This document shows, piece after piece, positions 6,088 through 6,108 of a stretch of DNA of 6,108 nucleotides (its first letter is position 1; the number at the start of each line of letters is the position of its first letter). The position numbers were made by a program, and so were the translations under genes. The DNA is from an uncultured Prevotella sp. (GTDB lineage Bacteria > Bacteroidota > Bacteroidia > Bacteroidales > Bacteroidaceae). Below the pieces are notes generated by a model. That model saw only the letters and a list, made by a program, of their open reading frames with translations, had not been told where the DNA came from and made no database searches. Location: NCBI GenBank assembly GCA_945827565.1, contig CALZNR010000091.1, positions 1 to 6,108 of the forward strand, read 5' to 3'.

Positions 6088-6108
6088 TTGCGTAAAGAGA
6101 TTGATTGT

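Overview
The window looks like a chromosomal segment of a Bacteroidota bacterium, most likely order Bacteroidales and possibly Prevotella-like. The reasons are a GSCFA-domain protein followed by a fused MurF-alanine racemase, the lack of Shine-Dalgarno sequences before every start that can be seen, A-rich leaders, and a TAnnTTTG-type -7 promoter box. All genes look native and intact, except that the first is cut by the window edge. There is no sign of a mobile element, CRISPR array, tRNA or rRNA.

Layout. 1-332 (+) is the C-terminal end of a GSCFA protein, an SGNH-hydrolase-like family. 387-2858 (+) is murF-alr, one polypeptide that carries the last cytoplasmic ligase of UDP-MurNAc-pentapeptide synthesis and the racemase that supplies D-alanine. 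The two genes are in the same reading frame and probably form one transcription unit. 2859-2996 holds a set of complementary segments ending in a six-T run, which could be a structured non-coding RNA or a structured 3' UTR. 3028-3035 is a candidate promoter for the next gene. 3120-4601 (+) is a 12-TM major facilitator transporter of the anion:cation symporter (hexuronate/sugar-acid) type, with an unusual extra segment between TM3 and TM4. 4622-4710 holds two strong hairpins in a row; the second is a good intrinsic terminator. 4757-5236 (-) is luxS and 5353-6087 (-) is mtnN (pfs).

How the genes work together. murF-alr is a peptidoglycan-precursor unit, and the GSCFA protein may be linked to envelope work by position only. 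mtnN and luxS are consecutive steps of S-adenosylhomocysteine detoxification: SAH to S-ribosylhomocysteine plus adenine, then to homocysteine plus DPD, the precursor of AI-2. They are transcribed in that order on the minus strand, convergent with the transporter. The transporter stands alone with its own promoter and terminator, and its codon choice is clearly more biased than that of murF-alr.

I did not find a clearly new multi-gene system here. The most interesting leads are the possible structured RNA after alr, the transporter insertion, the tandem 3' hairpins, and the same-frame GSCFA/murF-alr junction with a start-stop mini-ORF.
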